Below, in pieces: positions 1-7,493 of a stretch of DNA of 45,227 bases. Each line of letters starts with the position of its first letter. Within the stretch, counting starts at the first letter, position 1. The notes under the pieces were generated by a model. The model was not told the origin of the DNA and did no database searches. It saw nothing but the letters and a program-made list of their open reading frames with translations. Source of the stretch: an uncultured Lactobacillus sp. (lineage in GTDB: Bacteria > Bacillota > Bacilli > Lactobacillales > Lactobacillaceae); the NCBI RefSeq assembly GCF_947367125.1, contig NZ_CANBCQ010000018.1, forward strand, positions 1-45,227, in the 5' to 3' direction. The position numbers and the translations under genes are program-made.

Positions 1-3
1 GAA

Positions 4-45
4 AAAGAACGATGAAATCCAGATGGAAATCATCGTTCTTTTTTA
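4..45. terminator. Intrinsic terminator, possibly bidirectional
   Basis: An 11-bp perfect stem (4-14 with 31-41, AAAGAACGATG / CATCGTTCTTT) is followed by a T-run. The A-rich 5' flank could serve the opposite strand. It closes whatever lies left of the window and isolates apf. Confidence 0.85.
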
Positions 46-382
46 TGGTCCAGGAGTTAGTTTTTTCCCAGACACTTCGTTTTGCAAAAGTATTTCAATA
101 TATTAAATGCGAACAAGCTTTTGCACATAGCAAATAAAAAATAAAAAACGGCCTAAAGCTTGATTTGACGCAATTTTGCATAATTCAAATAAATTTACAT
201 AAATATTACAAATGTTACAAAATTGTCATATTTTGCAATGATTTCTTAATCTGTGAGTGATATTTCTGTTATCATTCTGCAACTTAATCAAGGTAGTATA
301 TGACTTGTCAATTGAATGAGACAGACGAATAAGGTGAAAATTCGTTACTTATGAGTTTTTTATTTTTAAGGAGAGAATTTTT
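46..382 (+). other. Long AT-rich upstream region of apf
   Basis: No credible coding sequence is visible. The stretch is very AT-rich and holds three TTACA motifs around 194-219 (listed separately) and a small hairpin around CGAAT...ATTCG near 329-347. No -35/-10 pair is good enough to name. The length suggests a long leader or a regulated promoter for apf, which is inference. Confidence 0.5.
194..219 (-). promoter_or_regulatory. WalR (YycF)-like box upstream of apf
   Basis: TTTACA (194-199), five bases, then ATTACA (205-210) match the reverse complement of the WalR consensus TGTWAH-N5-TGTWAH in both half-sites and in spacing. A third half-site, GTTACA, lies at 214-219. WalRK controls cell-wall hydrolases in Firmicutes and the gene downstream carries a lysozyme-like domain. 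The site lies about 170 bp from the start codon in AT-rich DNA, so chance occurrence is possible. Confidence 0.4.
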
Positions 383-1054
383 TTGAAAATTAAATCTATC
401 TTAGTTAAGTCAATTGCAGTAACTGCTTTATCAGTTACAGGTTTAGTAGCAGCTAATAACAATACTCATACTGCTCAAGCTGCTGTTGTAGAAAACGATA
501 CAAACGTTGTAACAGTTAAGAATGTTTCAGACAACGCTATAACTGTTTACGATAGTTACCAAAATCCAGAAGCAACTGGTCAAACTTTAGCAAGTAACAC
601 TTCATGGAAGGTAATTAAGACTGCTTACGATGCTAAGGGTCACAAGTGGTACGACTTAGGCAAGAACCAATGGGTTCGTGCTAAGTACGTAACTCGCGGC
701 TACCGTACTCAAGCAGCTGCTACCCAAGCACCAGTACAACACCAAACTCAAACTGAAAATACTAATACTGCTGCAAATACTACTGCAGCAACCAACGCCA
801 ACACCCAAACTACTACTTCAACTGTAAGTGGATCAGAAGCTAGTGCAAAGGAATGGATTGCCGGTAGAGAATCTGGTGGCTCATACGGTGCTTCAAATGG
901 CCAATACGTTGGTAAGTACCAACTTTCAGCTTCATACCTGAATGGTGACTACTCAGCAGCCAACCAAGAAAAGGCAGCTGATAACTATGTACATAGTCGT
1001 TATGGCTCATGGACTGCTGCTAAGGCATTCTGGCAAGCAAACGGCTGGTACTAA
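383..1054 (+). CDS. apf: Aggregation-promoting factor, surface protein with C-terminal transglycosylase-like domain
   Basis: A 223-residue secreted protein. It has a Sec signal peptide (about 1-33, ending near AQA-A), a SLAP-like region (about 42-110), a Thr/Gln/Asn/Ala-rich linker (about 112-150) and a C-terminal domain (about 152-223) typical of Lactobacillus Apf. That domain begins AKEWIAGRESGGSY, resembles the lysozyme/Rpf fold, and its candidate catalytic acid is Glu163; it ends in the family's WxxNGWY-type terminus. Apf proteins are abundant non-covalently bound cell-surface proteins linked to aggregation and cell shape. The start is TTG with a strong AAGGAGAG site at 368-375. The gene is monocistronic between terminators. 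Codon usage (many AAC, GGT, TAC) suggests high expression. Confidence 0.9.
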   Translation: MKIKSILVKSIAVTALSVTGLVAANNNTHTAQAAVVENDTNVVTVKNVSDNAITVYDSYQNPEATGQTLASNTSWKVIKTAYDAKGHKWYDLGKNQWVRAKYVTRGYRTQAAATQAPVQHQTQTENTNTAANTTAATNANTQTTTSTVSGSEASAKEWIAGRESGGSYGASNGQYVGKYQLSASYLNGDYSAANQEKAADNYVHSRYGSWTAAKAFWQANGWY

Positions 1055-1080
1055 AAATAAACCTCTTTTCAAAACTAAAT

Positions 1081-1143
1081 AAAATCAAACTAACTTGTGG
1101 GACATGCGATCAAAAAGATGGTGTGTCCCTTTTTGATTTTTTT
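1081..1143. terminator. apf terminator
   Basis: The stem GGGACA/TGTCCC (1099-1104 with 1124-1129) is followed by a T-rich tail. An outer AAAATCAAA...TTTGATTTT complement extends it, so it may act in both directions. Confidence 0.75.
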
Positions 1144-1159
1144 AGTTAGTTACTTACGT

Positions 1160-1165
1160 TATAAT
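1160..1165 (+). promoter_or_regulatory. Candidate -10 for the SLAP/CAP protein gene
   Basis: A perfect TATAAT lies about 50 bp before the start codon. No -35 at normal spacing is seen; the nearest TTGATT is 21 bp away and overlaps the apf terminator tail. Confidence 0.4.
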
Positions 1166-1215
1166 ATGTAACATATAGTAATGATTTGCTAAAACATACA
1201 GAAAGTAGAGCAACT

Positions 1216-2280
1216 ATGAACAAAAAAATAATTGCGACTTTATTAACTAGTGTCTGCTTAATGGGGACAGCAAGTGCGATTTATGAAACTGCACCTCAAA
1301 CAGTTCAAGCAGCAGTTAAAGGAAAAGTTCAAGTCAAAGGCAATAAGAAAGTCAGACTTTATACCAGTAAGGGAAAAAAATCAAAATATTATGCAGTTGC
1401 TAAAAGAACATATTCTTATTCTGCGCAAAAATACTTAAAAATTGGCAAGAAAAAGCATTTAGCCTACAAGATTGGTGATAATTCCCACTGGTTATTAGCT
1501 AAAAATGCTAAAAAGGTGAAGCAAACTGGGCCAGTAGTAAACTACCAGGTTGCGACATTTAAAATGCCAAGTGGTTACACACGGGCTAGTTTGCTAGAAG
1601 CTTATAAAGGCAAGCCAAGTGCTAAATTTATCCAAGCTTGCATGCAGGGGATGCAAGAAAATGATTTCTCCCGAGTTAGCTCAGGTGAAAGCAAGAATGA
1701 TCAAAGAATGATTAATCCTGCAGCTTTGTCCGCTAGTGATCAAAAAGAACTAGCAAAATTTTCTTTGCGCTTAATCAATAGTGCGCGGAGTCAATTGGGC
1801 TTGAAGCCATGGATTTATAGTTCTGGAGTAGAGCAGTTAGCTGATTCAATCGCTCAAGAATATGCGCAAAATGGTCATAGCATCAAAGATGGCGATCACT
1901 ATGTTGCCGGAATTGTGCGCGCCTGCAAAAAGCATGGGCTAGAATTGAATGACAATTATGTCGAAGATATGGCCGGTTTTACGATTAATAAGAAGACAAT
2001 GTCAATGGCTGAAATGAAGCGCAATGTTTACTTTGGGTTGAAGCAAATGATTTTTGGCTTTGCCGGTGCTGGTGAAGCTGAGCGTGGTAACAAGAGCCTT
2101 TATCGTGAATGGGAACATGCGGGTGATTTGTTTAATACGCAAGGTTCACGCCATGACGGTGATTACAATTATTACGGCTTCAGTATTTCTAAGACAGGCA
2201 ATATTTACTCAATGCACTATATTAGCGTGCCAAGTTTTGTAGTTAACTCTAGCGAATACAATAAGCACTTCAAAATTTAA
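1216..2280 (+). CDS. Secreted SLAP-domain / CAP (SCP-like) surface protein
   Basis: 354 residues from the ATG at 1216, preferred over an upstream in-frame TTG because it gives a clean signal peptide (MNKKII... ending near VQAA, about residue 33). Residues about 35-105 are Lys/Tyr-rich with the look of a SLAP cell-wall-binding domain. The C-terminal half is a CAP/SCP-type domain: an helical LRLINSAR-type segment, a conserved HS pair after QNG, GEAERG, and the REWEHAGDLF block. Related lactobacillar proteins are annotated SEC10/PgrA surface-exclusion-like. The ribosome site is weak. It follows apf as a separate transcription unit. The biochemical role is unknown. Confidence 0.75.
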   Translation: MNKKIIATLLTSVCLMGTASAIYETAPQTVQAAVKGKVQVKGNKKVRLYTSKGKKSKYYAVAKRTYSYSAQKYLKIGKKKHLAYKIGDNSHWLLAKNAKKVKQTGPVVNYQVATFKMPSGYTRASLLEAYKGKPSAKFIQACMQGMQENDFSRVSSGESKNDQRMINPAALSASDQKELAKFSLRLINSARSQLGLKPWIYSSGVEQLADSIAQEYAQNGHSIKDGDHYVAGIVRACKKHGLELNDNYVEDMAGFTINKKTMSMAEMKRNVYFGLKQMIFGFAGAGEAERGNKSLYREWEHAGDLFNTQGSRHDGDYNYYGFSISKTGNIYSMHYISVPSFVVNSSEYNKHFKI

Positions 2281-2293
2281 TGAAAAAGCGATG

Positions 2294-2319
2294 AAAGCAC
2301 GCATGAAGCGTGCTTTTTT
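2294..2319 (+). terminator. Intrinsic terminator
   Basis: The stem AAAGCACGC/GCGTGCTTT with a five-base loop (2303-2307) runs straight into six T residues. It ends the SLAP/CAP gene. Confidence 0.9.
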
Positions 2320-2356
2320 GATAAGATAAGAGAAAAAACGATTTAGCGAGGAAAAA

Positions 2357-2932
2357 ATGACAAAAACTTTATACTTAGTCCGTCACGGACAGACATATTT
2401 TAACTATTATCATAAGGTGCAAGGCCGTTGTGATTCACCTTTGAATGAACGAGGAATTCGTCAGGTTGAAATGGCCCGCGATTATTTTAAAAAGCAGGAT
2501 ATTCGTTTTGATCAGGCTTTTTCATCAACGCAAGAGCGTGCTTGTGACACGTTAGAAATTATTGCTGATCATCAAATGCCATATAAACGCTTGAAGGACT
2601 TGCGTGAAAAGTGTTACGGCATTTTTGAAGGACGCGATGAGTTCCTGTTGCCATGGAATTACAATAATCCGAATGTTGACCCTACCATGGAAAAAGATGA
2701 GGATGTTGTGGCTAGAATGCGTCGGGCAGTCGTTGAGATTTTAGCTGGTCTAGAAGATGGACAAACTGCTTTGGTTGTCGGACACGGCGACATTTTAGCT
2801 CAATTTGTGCGTGATGCTACCGAAAATAAGAATTTTGGCGGCTTTGGCAATGCTTCAATTGTGAAGTTGACGGTTGATGGCAAGAATATTCATTTTGATT
2901 CATATGTATGGCCAGCAGAAGATCTGAAGTAA
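2357..2932 (+). CDS. Histidine phosphatase family protein (phosphoglycerate mutase-like), copy 1
   Basis: 191 residues with the branch-1 histidine phosphatase signature: LVRHGQT at 7-13, so the phospho-accepting His is His10 in the RHG triad. The second catalytic His lies in VVGHGD (His143). A central TQERACDT block is also typical of the family. These enzymes remove phosphate from small metabolites; the substrate cannot be told from sequence. It is followed after one base by a paralogue with the same architecture, so the two are co-transcribed. Ribosome site GCGAGGAA lies before the ATG. Confidence 0.85.
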   Translation: MTKTLYLVRHGQTYFNYYHKVQGRCDSPLNERGIRQVEMARDYFKKQDIRFDQAFSSTQERACDTLEIIADHQMPYKRLKDLREKCYGIFEGRDEFLLPWNYNNPNVDPTMEKDEDVVARMRRAVVEILAGLEDGQTALVVGHGDILAQFVRDATENKNFGGFGNASIVKLTVDGKNIHFDSYVWPAEDLK

Positions 2933-2933
2933 A

Positions 2934-3524
2934 ATGGCAATTAATTTATATTTAGTCAGACATGGACAGACCTGGTTTAATAAAAAGCATCGCATGCAGG
3001 GGAGCTGCGATTCGGCATTGACGCCATTAGGAATCAAGCAAGCTCAAGCGGTGCGCGATTATTTTCAAACGCAAGGAATTACTTTTGCGCGGACGTATTG
3101 CTCAACGCAGGAGCGGGCAAGTGATACCTTGGAAATTATTGCGGGACCGGAGACAGAATATGTGCGACTAAAAGAATTAAAAGAGAAAGATTATGGCAGT
3201 TTTGAAGCACACAATGTATTGCTGTGGCCATTGCACCGTTTGGGAAAATTTCGCGTTGAAGATGATCGCGAAGTAGTTGAACGAATGGAACGCGGAATTA
3301 ATCTGATTATGCGGGATGCACAGGATGACGACAATATTTTGGTTGTGGGCCATGGCGATAGTTTGTCGCAATATATTAATGAAACGACTAACCATCGGGA
3401 ATTTCTGGGTTTACCCAATTGTTCTTTTGTGCAGCTAACTAGTAATGAAGGCAGCAACTTGGAATATGTGCGCACTGAATGGCCAGCCAAAGCAGTCAAA
3501 ATTGACCAAATAACTGGTGAATAG
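2934..3524 (+). CDS. Histidine phosphatase family protein, copy 2
   Basis: 196 residues, paralogous to the preceding gene along its full length (LVRHGQTWFNKKHRMQGSCDS against LVRHGQTYFNYYHKVQGRCDS). RHG is at 9-11 and VVGHGD is retained, so both catalytic histidines are present. Its start codon is one base after the upstream stop and its ribosome site lies inside the upstream gene, so translational coupling is likely. Divergence is clear in the middle (EGRDEFLLPWNYN against EAHNVLLWPLHRLG), which suggests the pair recognise different substrates. That last point is inference. Confidence 0.85.
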   Translation: MAINLYLVRHGQTWFNKKHRMQGSCDSALTPLGIKQAQAVRDYFQTQGITFARTYCSTQERASDTLEIIAGPETEYVRLKELKEKDYGSFEAHNVLLWPLHRLGKFRVEDDREVVERMERGINLIMRDAQDDDNILVVGHGDSLSQYINETTNHREFLGLPNCSFVQLTSNEGSNLEYVRTEWPAKAVKIDQITGE

Positions 3525-3549
3525 GGGCTTTTATTTTTCTGCATTAGTT

Positions 3550-3555
3550 TATAAT
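3550..3555 (+). promoter_or_regulatory. Candidate -10 for the ABM-fold protein gene
   Basis: TATAAT lies 38 bp before the start codon at 3593. No -35 at standard spacing is recognised. Confidence 0.4.
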
Positions 3556-3592
3556 AATGTATGTAGAAAAATTATAGTGCGAGGCAAGAAAA

Positions 3593-4252
3593 ATGGATGA
3601 AACACCAATTTTTAAAATTACTAAATTAAATATTAAAGAAAACGATCGCGGTGAATATATCCGTGAAATTGAAAATAATATGCATAATTCAATTCCAGCT
3701 GAAGAAGGAACTTTGCTGATTGGTAGTGCACATGATGATGCTCATGGCGAAGATAATTATGAAATCGAATTGTTCCGCAATAGCTTAGCGGAAGATTTGC
3801 ATACTGCAGATGATCATGCCGATGACTTTGCTGAAACCATCGACAAGATTTCTACAGCTAAAGAAGTTATAGATTTAAAGCCTGAAGTTATTACGACTAA
3901 GTCTCATGACGCTTTGAACGACAACGCTGATAACTTTGTGATGCGTCTGGTTAAGGTTGAAGTTAAACCAGAAGATGCCGAAAAGTTTGCTCATGAAGTT
4001 AAGAAGGAAATGACGACTAGCATGGCTGCTGAACCAGGCATGGAAATTATGATGTCTGGAGTCAATAAGAAAAACTTCAACGAATGGTATTTCGTTGAAG
4101 TTTACTTTGATGACAAGGCTTATGATGCACATATTAAGTCAGCTCAATATCTTGAATACGTTGAGAACACCGATGGTATGGTAGTTAGAAGAGATGTTAA
4201 GAATCTAGTTCGTGATACTTTGGCAACTCAAGGTGCAATCGTCTTAGATTAA
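3593..4252 (+). CDS. Tandem-domain dimeric alpha-beta-barrel (ABM/YgiN-like) protein
   Basis: 219 residues, strongly acidic (many Asp/Glu/His). The N-terminal half (about 6-85) and C-terminal half (about 115-205) look like copies of one unit: a beta strand with K.....K.ED, a helix (EYIREIENNMHNSIPAEEG against EKFAHEVKKEMTTSMAAEPG), and a strand such as NYEIELF or WYFVEVYF followed by a helix with H. This is the layout of antibiotic-biosynthesis-monooxygenase/YgiN-type domains, which usually dimerise to form a barrel. A fused pair could form the barrel in one chain. There is no signal peptide, and substrate and activity are unknown. The ribosome site is GAGGCAAG at 3581-3588. Confidence 0.65.
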   Translation: MDETPIFKITKLNIKENDRGEYIREIENNMHNSIPAEEGTLLIGSAHDDAHGEDNYEIELFRNSLAEDLHTADDHADDFAETIDKISTAKEVIDLKPEVITTKSHDALNDNADNFVMRLVKVEVKPEDAEKFAHEVKKEMTTSMAAEPGMEIMMSGVNKKNFNEWYFVEVYFDDKAYDAHIKSAQYLEYVENTDGMVVRRDVKNLVRDTLATQGAIVLD

Positions 4253-4262
4253 AATAGAGCAG

Positions 4263-4286
4263 ATGCCGCAAGAGCGGCATTTTTTT
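4263..4286 (+). terminator. Intrinsic terminator
   Basis: ATGCCGC/GCGGCAT with a four-base loop, then T-run. It sits only 12 bases before the next start codon, so some read-through may supply the downstream gene. Confidence 0.85.
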
Positions 4287-4298
4287 GTAGGTGAAAAA

Positions 4299-4979
4299 AT
4301 GACTCAGACAATTATTTTTGCTCACCGGGGCTTACCGGTCAAATTTGCGGAAAATTCTTTGCAAGGATTTAAATATGCAGCAACGCATGGCGCTGAAGGT
4401 GTCGAATTTGATGTGCACTTAACTAAAGATAAAGTGCCAGTAGTAATGCATGATGAAACGTTAGATAGAACTACTAATGGGACAGGTTATATTAAGGATT
4501 ACACTTTGAATGAAATTAGAAAATTTCATTTGGAAAATGGTGAACCAGTGCCGTTATTGAGTGAATTATTTGAAATTTTGCAAGATAAAAATCTTTACAT
4601 CAATCTTGAATTTAAAACTAATAAAATCCATGATGTCGGAATCGAAGCGATTGTCTTGTCTTTGGCTAAGCAATATCATTTTGTTCATCCCATTATTTTT
4701 TCTTCGTTTAATTATCAGACGCTAAAGAATTGTCAAAAAATTGATGCTCAGCAGCAATATTGTTTTCTAACGAAGATGCCAATTCCTTTTCCAGCTCATT
4801 TTATTGCTAAAAATCATTTTGCAGCGATACATCCTTATTGGTATTTGCCTAGCAAAATTACCCAACGAATCTGGACAGTGGATAAGGTAAGTACTGCGAA
4901 AAAGTATTTTAAGCTTGGGGTAGCTGGAATTTTTACTAATAATTTCGAATTGATGAATCGGGTGAAACAAAGAGTATAA
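4299..4979 (+). CDS. Glycerophosphodiester phosphodiesterase
   Basis: 226 residues from the ATG at 4299, which has a GTAGGTG ribosome site. An earlier in-frame ATG at 4263 lies inside the terminator stem and is rejected. The GDPD TIM-barrel motifs are present: HRG at 9-11, Glu36 and Asp38 in EFD, and His51 in MHDETLDRTTNGTG. The enzyme cleaves deacylated phospholipids to glycerol-3-phosphate and an alcohol. No membrane segment or signal peptide is visible, so it is the cytosolic short type. Its 3' end contains the likely promoter of the LacI gene. Confidence 0.9.
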   Translation: MTQTIIFAHRGLPVKFAENSLQGFKYAATHGAEGVEFDVHLTKDKVPVVMHDETLDRTTNGTGYIKDYTLNEIRKFHLENGEPVPLLSELFEILQDKNLYINLEFKTNKIHDVGIEAIVLSLAKQYHFVHPIIFSSFNYQTLKNCQKIDAQQQYCFLTKMPIPFPAHFIAKNHFAAIHPYWYLPSKITQRIWTVDKVSTAKKYFKLGVAGIFTNNFELMNRVKQRV

Positions 4980-4980
4980 T
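4950..4980 (+). promoter_or_regulatory. Candidate msmR promoter
   Basis: TTGATG (4950-4955) and TATAAT (4975-4980) are separated by 19 bases. The pair lies within the end of the phosphodiesterase gene, about 35 bp before the regulator's start codon. The spacer is longer than optimal. Confidence 0.45.
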
Positions 4981-5013
4981 GAAAAAGATAAATTAAAAAA
5001 GAGGCGATTAATA

Positions 5014-5985
5014 ATGGCAACTATGAAAGATGTTGCGCAAAAAGCGGGAGTAGGAGTTGGTACAGTTTCACGGGTAATTAATCATGTGCCTGGCGTTAAA
5101 GAAAGTACTTTGAATAAAGTTAATGAAGCAATTAAGGCCTTGAATTATATTCCCGATGCCTATGCTCGTGGATTAAAAACTAAATCTTCTCGAACAATTG
5201 CGTTGATTGTGCCTTCAGTCTGGTATCCATTTTTTTCAGAATTTGCATATTATGTAGAAAAAAGGCTAGATAAAGAAGATTATAAGCTTTTATTATGCAA
5301 CTCTGACGATAATCCAGCAGAAGAAGCCAAGTATATCAAGATGCTTAAGCAAAATAAGATTGATGCAATTATTGCGATTACTTATAGTGACATTGAACAA
5401 TATATTTATTCAAATATTCCTTTTGTCAGTTTGGATCGTTATTTTGATAAAAAAGTTTCTTATGTTACTTCTGATAATTATGAAGGTGGCAAATTAGCAG
5501 CAAAAGAGTTATTAAAGCATGGAGCTAAGGATTTAGCCTATGTTGGTAGTCATAGTAAATATCCTAATGGAACAATGTTAAGAAGAGATGGATTTAGGGA
5601 CTATCTTGAAGATAATGGAATTGATTATAAAGAAATTTTCTTGCAAGAGCCAGTTAAAGATTTCACACCCTATGTCTTAGAAATGCTCCGATTACACCCT
5701 AAAATTGATGGGATTTTTTGTCATACTGATTCATTATTGCTCAAACTGCAAAAAATTTTGCTTCAGCATGGCTATCAAGTACCAAAGGATATTCAATTAA
5801 TTGGTTTTGATGGGATGAATTTATCTGCAGATTTGCCTTTAGGAATTTCAACCATTGCCCAGCCAGTTGAAAGTTTGGCTAATGGAGCAGTTGATCTAGT
5901 TTTGCGAAAAATAGCAGATCCTAGCTTGAAAAATGAAGCTAAGATGTACCCTGTAAAATATATTGAAGGAAATACCACAAAATAA
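5014..5985 (+). CDS. msmR: LacI-family repressor of the fructo-oligosaccharide operon
   Basis: 323 residues. The N-terminal LacI helix-turn-helix (about 3-50: MKDVAQKAGVGVGTVSRVINH) and hinge are followed by a periplasmic-binding-protein-like effector domain (about 60-320) with the usual GF.GMNLSADLP-type C-terminal strand. It is transcribed in the same direction as, and directly upstream of, msmE. The operon promoter begins four bases after its stop codon. Several AAACGTTT palindromes of LacI operator type lie in that gap, so this protein is the likely binder. The gene order matches the L. acidophilus msm locus, where induction is by fructo-oligosaccharides or sucrose; the direct effector here is not known from sequence. 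Confidence 0.88.
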   Translation: MATMKDVAQKAGVGVGTVSRVINHVPGVKESTLNKVNEAIKALNYIPDAYARGLKTKSSRTIALIVPSVWYPFFSEFAYYVEKRLDKEDYKLLLCNSDDNPAEEAKYIKMLKQNKIDAIIAITYSDIEQYIYSNIPFVSLDRYFDKKVSYVTSDNYEGGKLAAKELLKHGAKDLAYVGSHSKYPNGTMLRRDGFRDYLEDNGIDYKEIFLQEPVKDFTPYVLEMLRLHPKIDGIFCHTDSLLLKLQKILLQHGYQVPKDIQLIGFDGMNLSADLPLGISTIAQPVESLANGAVDLVLRKIADPSLKNEAKMYPVKYIEGNTTK

Positions 5986-5988
5986 CCG

Positions 5989-6017
5989 TTGACAAGTTAT
6001 GAAAGCGGTATTATTAT
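5989..6017 (+). promoter_or_regulatory. Promoter of the msm operon
   Basis: TTGACA (5989-5994), 17 bases, TATTAT (6012-6017): near-consensus. Predicted transcription start is near 6024, leaving a leader of about 155 bases that contains all of the operators. A weaker pair, TTGTTT (6115-6120) and TATTTT (6138-6143), also has a 17-base spacer and could be a second promoter overlapping the degenerate third operator. Confidence 0.8.
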
Positions 6018-6027
6018 TTAATTGTAG

Positions 6028-6041
6028 TTGAAACGTTTCCA
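6028..6041 (+). promoter_or_regulatory. msm operator 1 (LacI-type palindrome)
   Basis: TTGAAACGTTTCCA, one mismatch from the perfect palindrome TTGAAACGTTTCAA. It lies immediately downstream of the predicted transcription start. Confidence 0.8.
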
Positions 6042-6090
6042 ATATGGATTCAAAAAGTTTCGTGCTTTCATTATTTTTTTTGAAATAAAG

Positions 6091-6104
6091 TTGAAACGTT
6101 TCAA
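6091..6104 (+). promoter_or_regulatory. msm operator 2 (perfect 14-bp palindrome)
   Basis: TTGAAACGTTTCAA, perfect dyad, centre 63 bp from operator 1. Confidence 0.82.
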
Positions 6105-6126
6105 TCAATTAGAGTTGTTTAGAGCT

Positions 6127-6140
6127 AAGAAACGTTTTAT
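6127..6140 (+). promoter_or_regulatory. Degenerate msm operator
   Basis: The core AAACGTTT (6130-6137) is intact but the outer TTG/CAA arms are lost. It would lie in the spacer of the possible second promoter. Confidence 0.5.
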
Positions 6141-6154
6141 TTTTTGAGATTTAA

Positions 6155-6168
6155 TTGAAACGTTTCAA
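6155..6168 (+). promoter_or_regulatory. msm operator 3 (perfect 14-bp palindrome next to the msmE ribosome site)
   Basis: TTGAAACGTTTCAA, identical to operator 2, centre 64 bp further on. It abuts the AAAGGAG ribosome site (6167-6173) of msmE. Confidence 0.82.
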
Positions 6169-6180
6169 AGGAGAAAGATT

Positions 6181-7473
6181 ATGAAAAAGTGGAAATTAGG
6201 AGTGGTATCAGCAGCTGCAGCTATCGCAGCTCTTGGTTTAACAGGTTGTAGCAATAATCAAGGTAGCAGCAACAGCAAGAACGTAACCATGTGGGTTCAC
6301 GTTTCTAATACTGACCCTGAAGGTAAGGCTTTACAAAAGAATGTTAACGACTTTAACAAGGAAAATAAGCACGGTTACAAAGCTAAAGTGCAATTTATTC
6401 CTCGTTCCGGTTCAGGTGGTGGTTATGAAGACAAGGTTAACGCTGCTTTGAACTCTGGTAGTTTACCAGATGTTTTGACTTTGGATGGTCCTAATACTGC
6501 TGCTTATGCACATTCAAAAATTATTCAACCAATCGATAAGTACATTACTAATAAAGACGATATTCTACCAACTATTATTAAGCAAGGTACTTATAAAGGT
6601 AAGTTATATGCTGCTGGCTATTCAGAATCAAGCATCGGCTTCTATTACAACAAGAAGATGTTCAAAGAGGCTGGGATTAAAGATTCAGAAATTGCTACTT
6701 TACAGCATCCATGGACTTGGACTCAATTTAAAGATATTTGTAAGAGACTTAAAAATCACTTCCATGAACCAGCAATTAATATGAACTTGAATGACCACTC
6801 AGAAATGGCTCTTTATTCATTAGCACCATTTGTATGGTCAGCTGGTGGTAGCATTACTAATCCTGCTGGCACTAAGGCAGTTGGCTACTTTAATTCCAAG
6901 CAAACTACTTCAGCCTTCCAATTAATTCAAGACATGGTCAAAGATGGCTACACTACTATTTCACCAAAGGATAAAGGTTTTGAAACTGGCAAATATGCCA
7001 TGATGATGACTGGTACTTGGGAAGTTCAAACTTTGCAAAACCAATACAAGAATTTGCAATGGGGCGTAATGCCATATCCTGTATCTCCAGCTACTCACAA
7101 AGAGGTTTCACCAACAGGCTCATGGCAATACGCAATGTCTTCTGCAGCTAAGAACAAGAAGGCAGCTGGTGCTTTGATTAACTTCTTAATGAGTAAGAAG
7201 TGTATGTACCGCAGCGATATGGCTAACACTGTTTTGCCAGCACGTAAGAGTGTATCTAAGATGATGATGCCTAAAGTTAATGAACAAATGAGATTCTTCA
7301 TTAAGCAAAACCAAACTACGGGTCATGCTCGTCCAGTTTTAGTTAACTACCCACAAGTAACTAGAACATTTGCTGATACTGTTCAAAATGTAACTTTGTA
7401 CAAGAAGAATCCTAATGTACAAAAGGTAATGAACGAACAAGCTAAAGTTATTCAAAAATACCTTGAGAAATAG
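6181..7473 (+). CDS. msmE: ABC transporter sugar-binding lipoprotein (MsmE)
   Basis: 430 residues. It has a lipoprotein signal peptide with lipobox LTGC (Cys23), so the mature protein is lipid-anchored outside the membrane. The rest is a family-1 extracellular solute-binding protein with typical blocks (VNAALNSGSLPDVLTLDG and GKYAMMMTGTWE). It captures oligosaccharide for the MsmFG permease. It is first in the operon behind three operators. Position next to a GH32 enzyme and sucrose phosphorylase points to short fructans and sucrose as substrates. Strong AAAGGAG ribosome site. Confidence 0.92.
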   Translation: MKKWKLGVVSAAAAIAALGLTGCSNNQGSSNSKNVTMWVHVSNTDPEGKALQKNVNDFNKENKHGYKAKVQFIPRSGSGGGYEDKVNAALNSGSLPDVLTLDGPNTAAYAHSKIIQPIDKYITNKDDILPTIIKQGTYKGKLYAAGYSESSIGFYYNKKMFKEAGIKDSEIATLQHPWTWTQFKDICKRLKNHFHEPAINMNLNDHSEMALYSLAPFVWSAGGSITNPAGTKAVGYFNSKQTTSAFQLIQDMVKDGYTTISPKDKGFETGKYAMMMTGTWEVQTLQNQYKNLQWGVMPYPVSPATHKEVSPTGSWQYAMSSAAKNKKAAGALINFLMSKKCMYRSDMANTVLPARKSVSKMMMPKVNEQMRFFIKQNQTTGHARPVLVNYPQVTRTFADTVQNVTLYKKNPNVQKVMNEQAKVIQKYLEK

Positions 7474-7493
7474 AGAAGTAAAGGGGAATCTTT

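Noticed and set aside
1186..1215. Upstream TTG start for the SLAP/CAP protein
   Set aside because: It would put ten extra residues ahead of a perfect signal peptide starting at 1216.
4263..4298. Extended N-terminus for the glycerophosphodiester phosphodiesterase (MPQERHFFVGEK...)
   Set aside because: This ATG lies inside the stem of a terminator; the ATG at 4299 has a ribosome site and begins the catalytic domain correctly.
6028..6168. Calling the msm palindromes canonical CcpA cre sites
   Set aside because: The inner spacing is shorter than in the cre consensus; listed as LacI-type operators, with CcpA binding left open.
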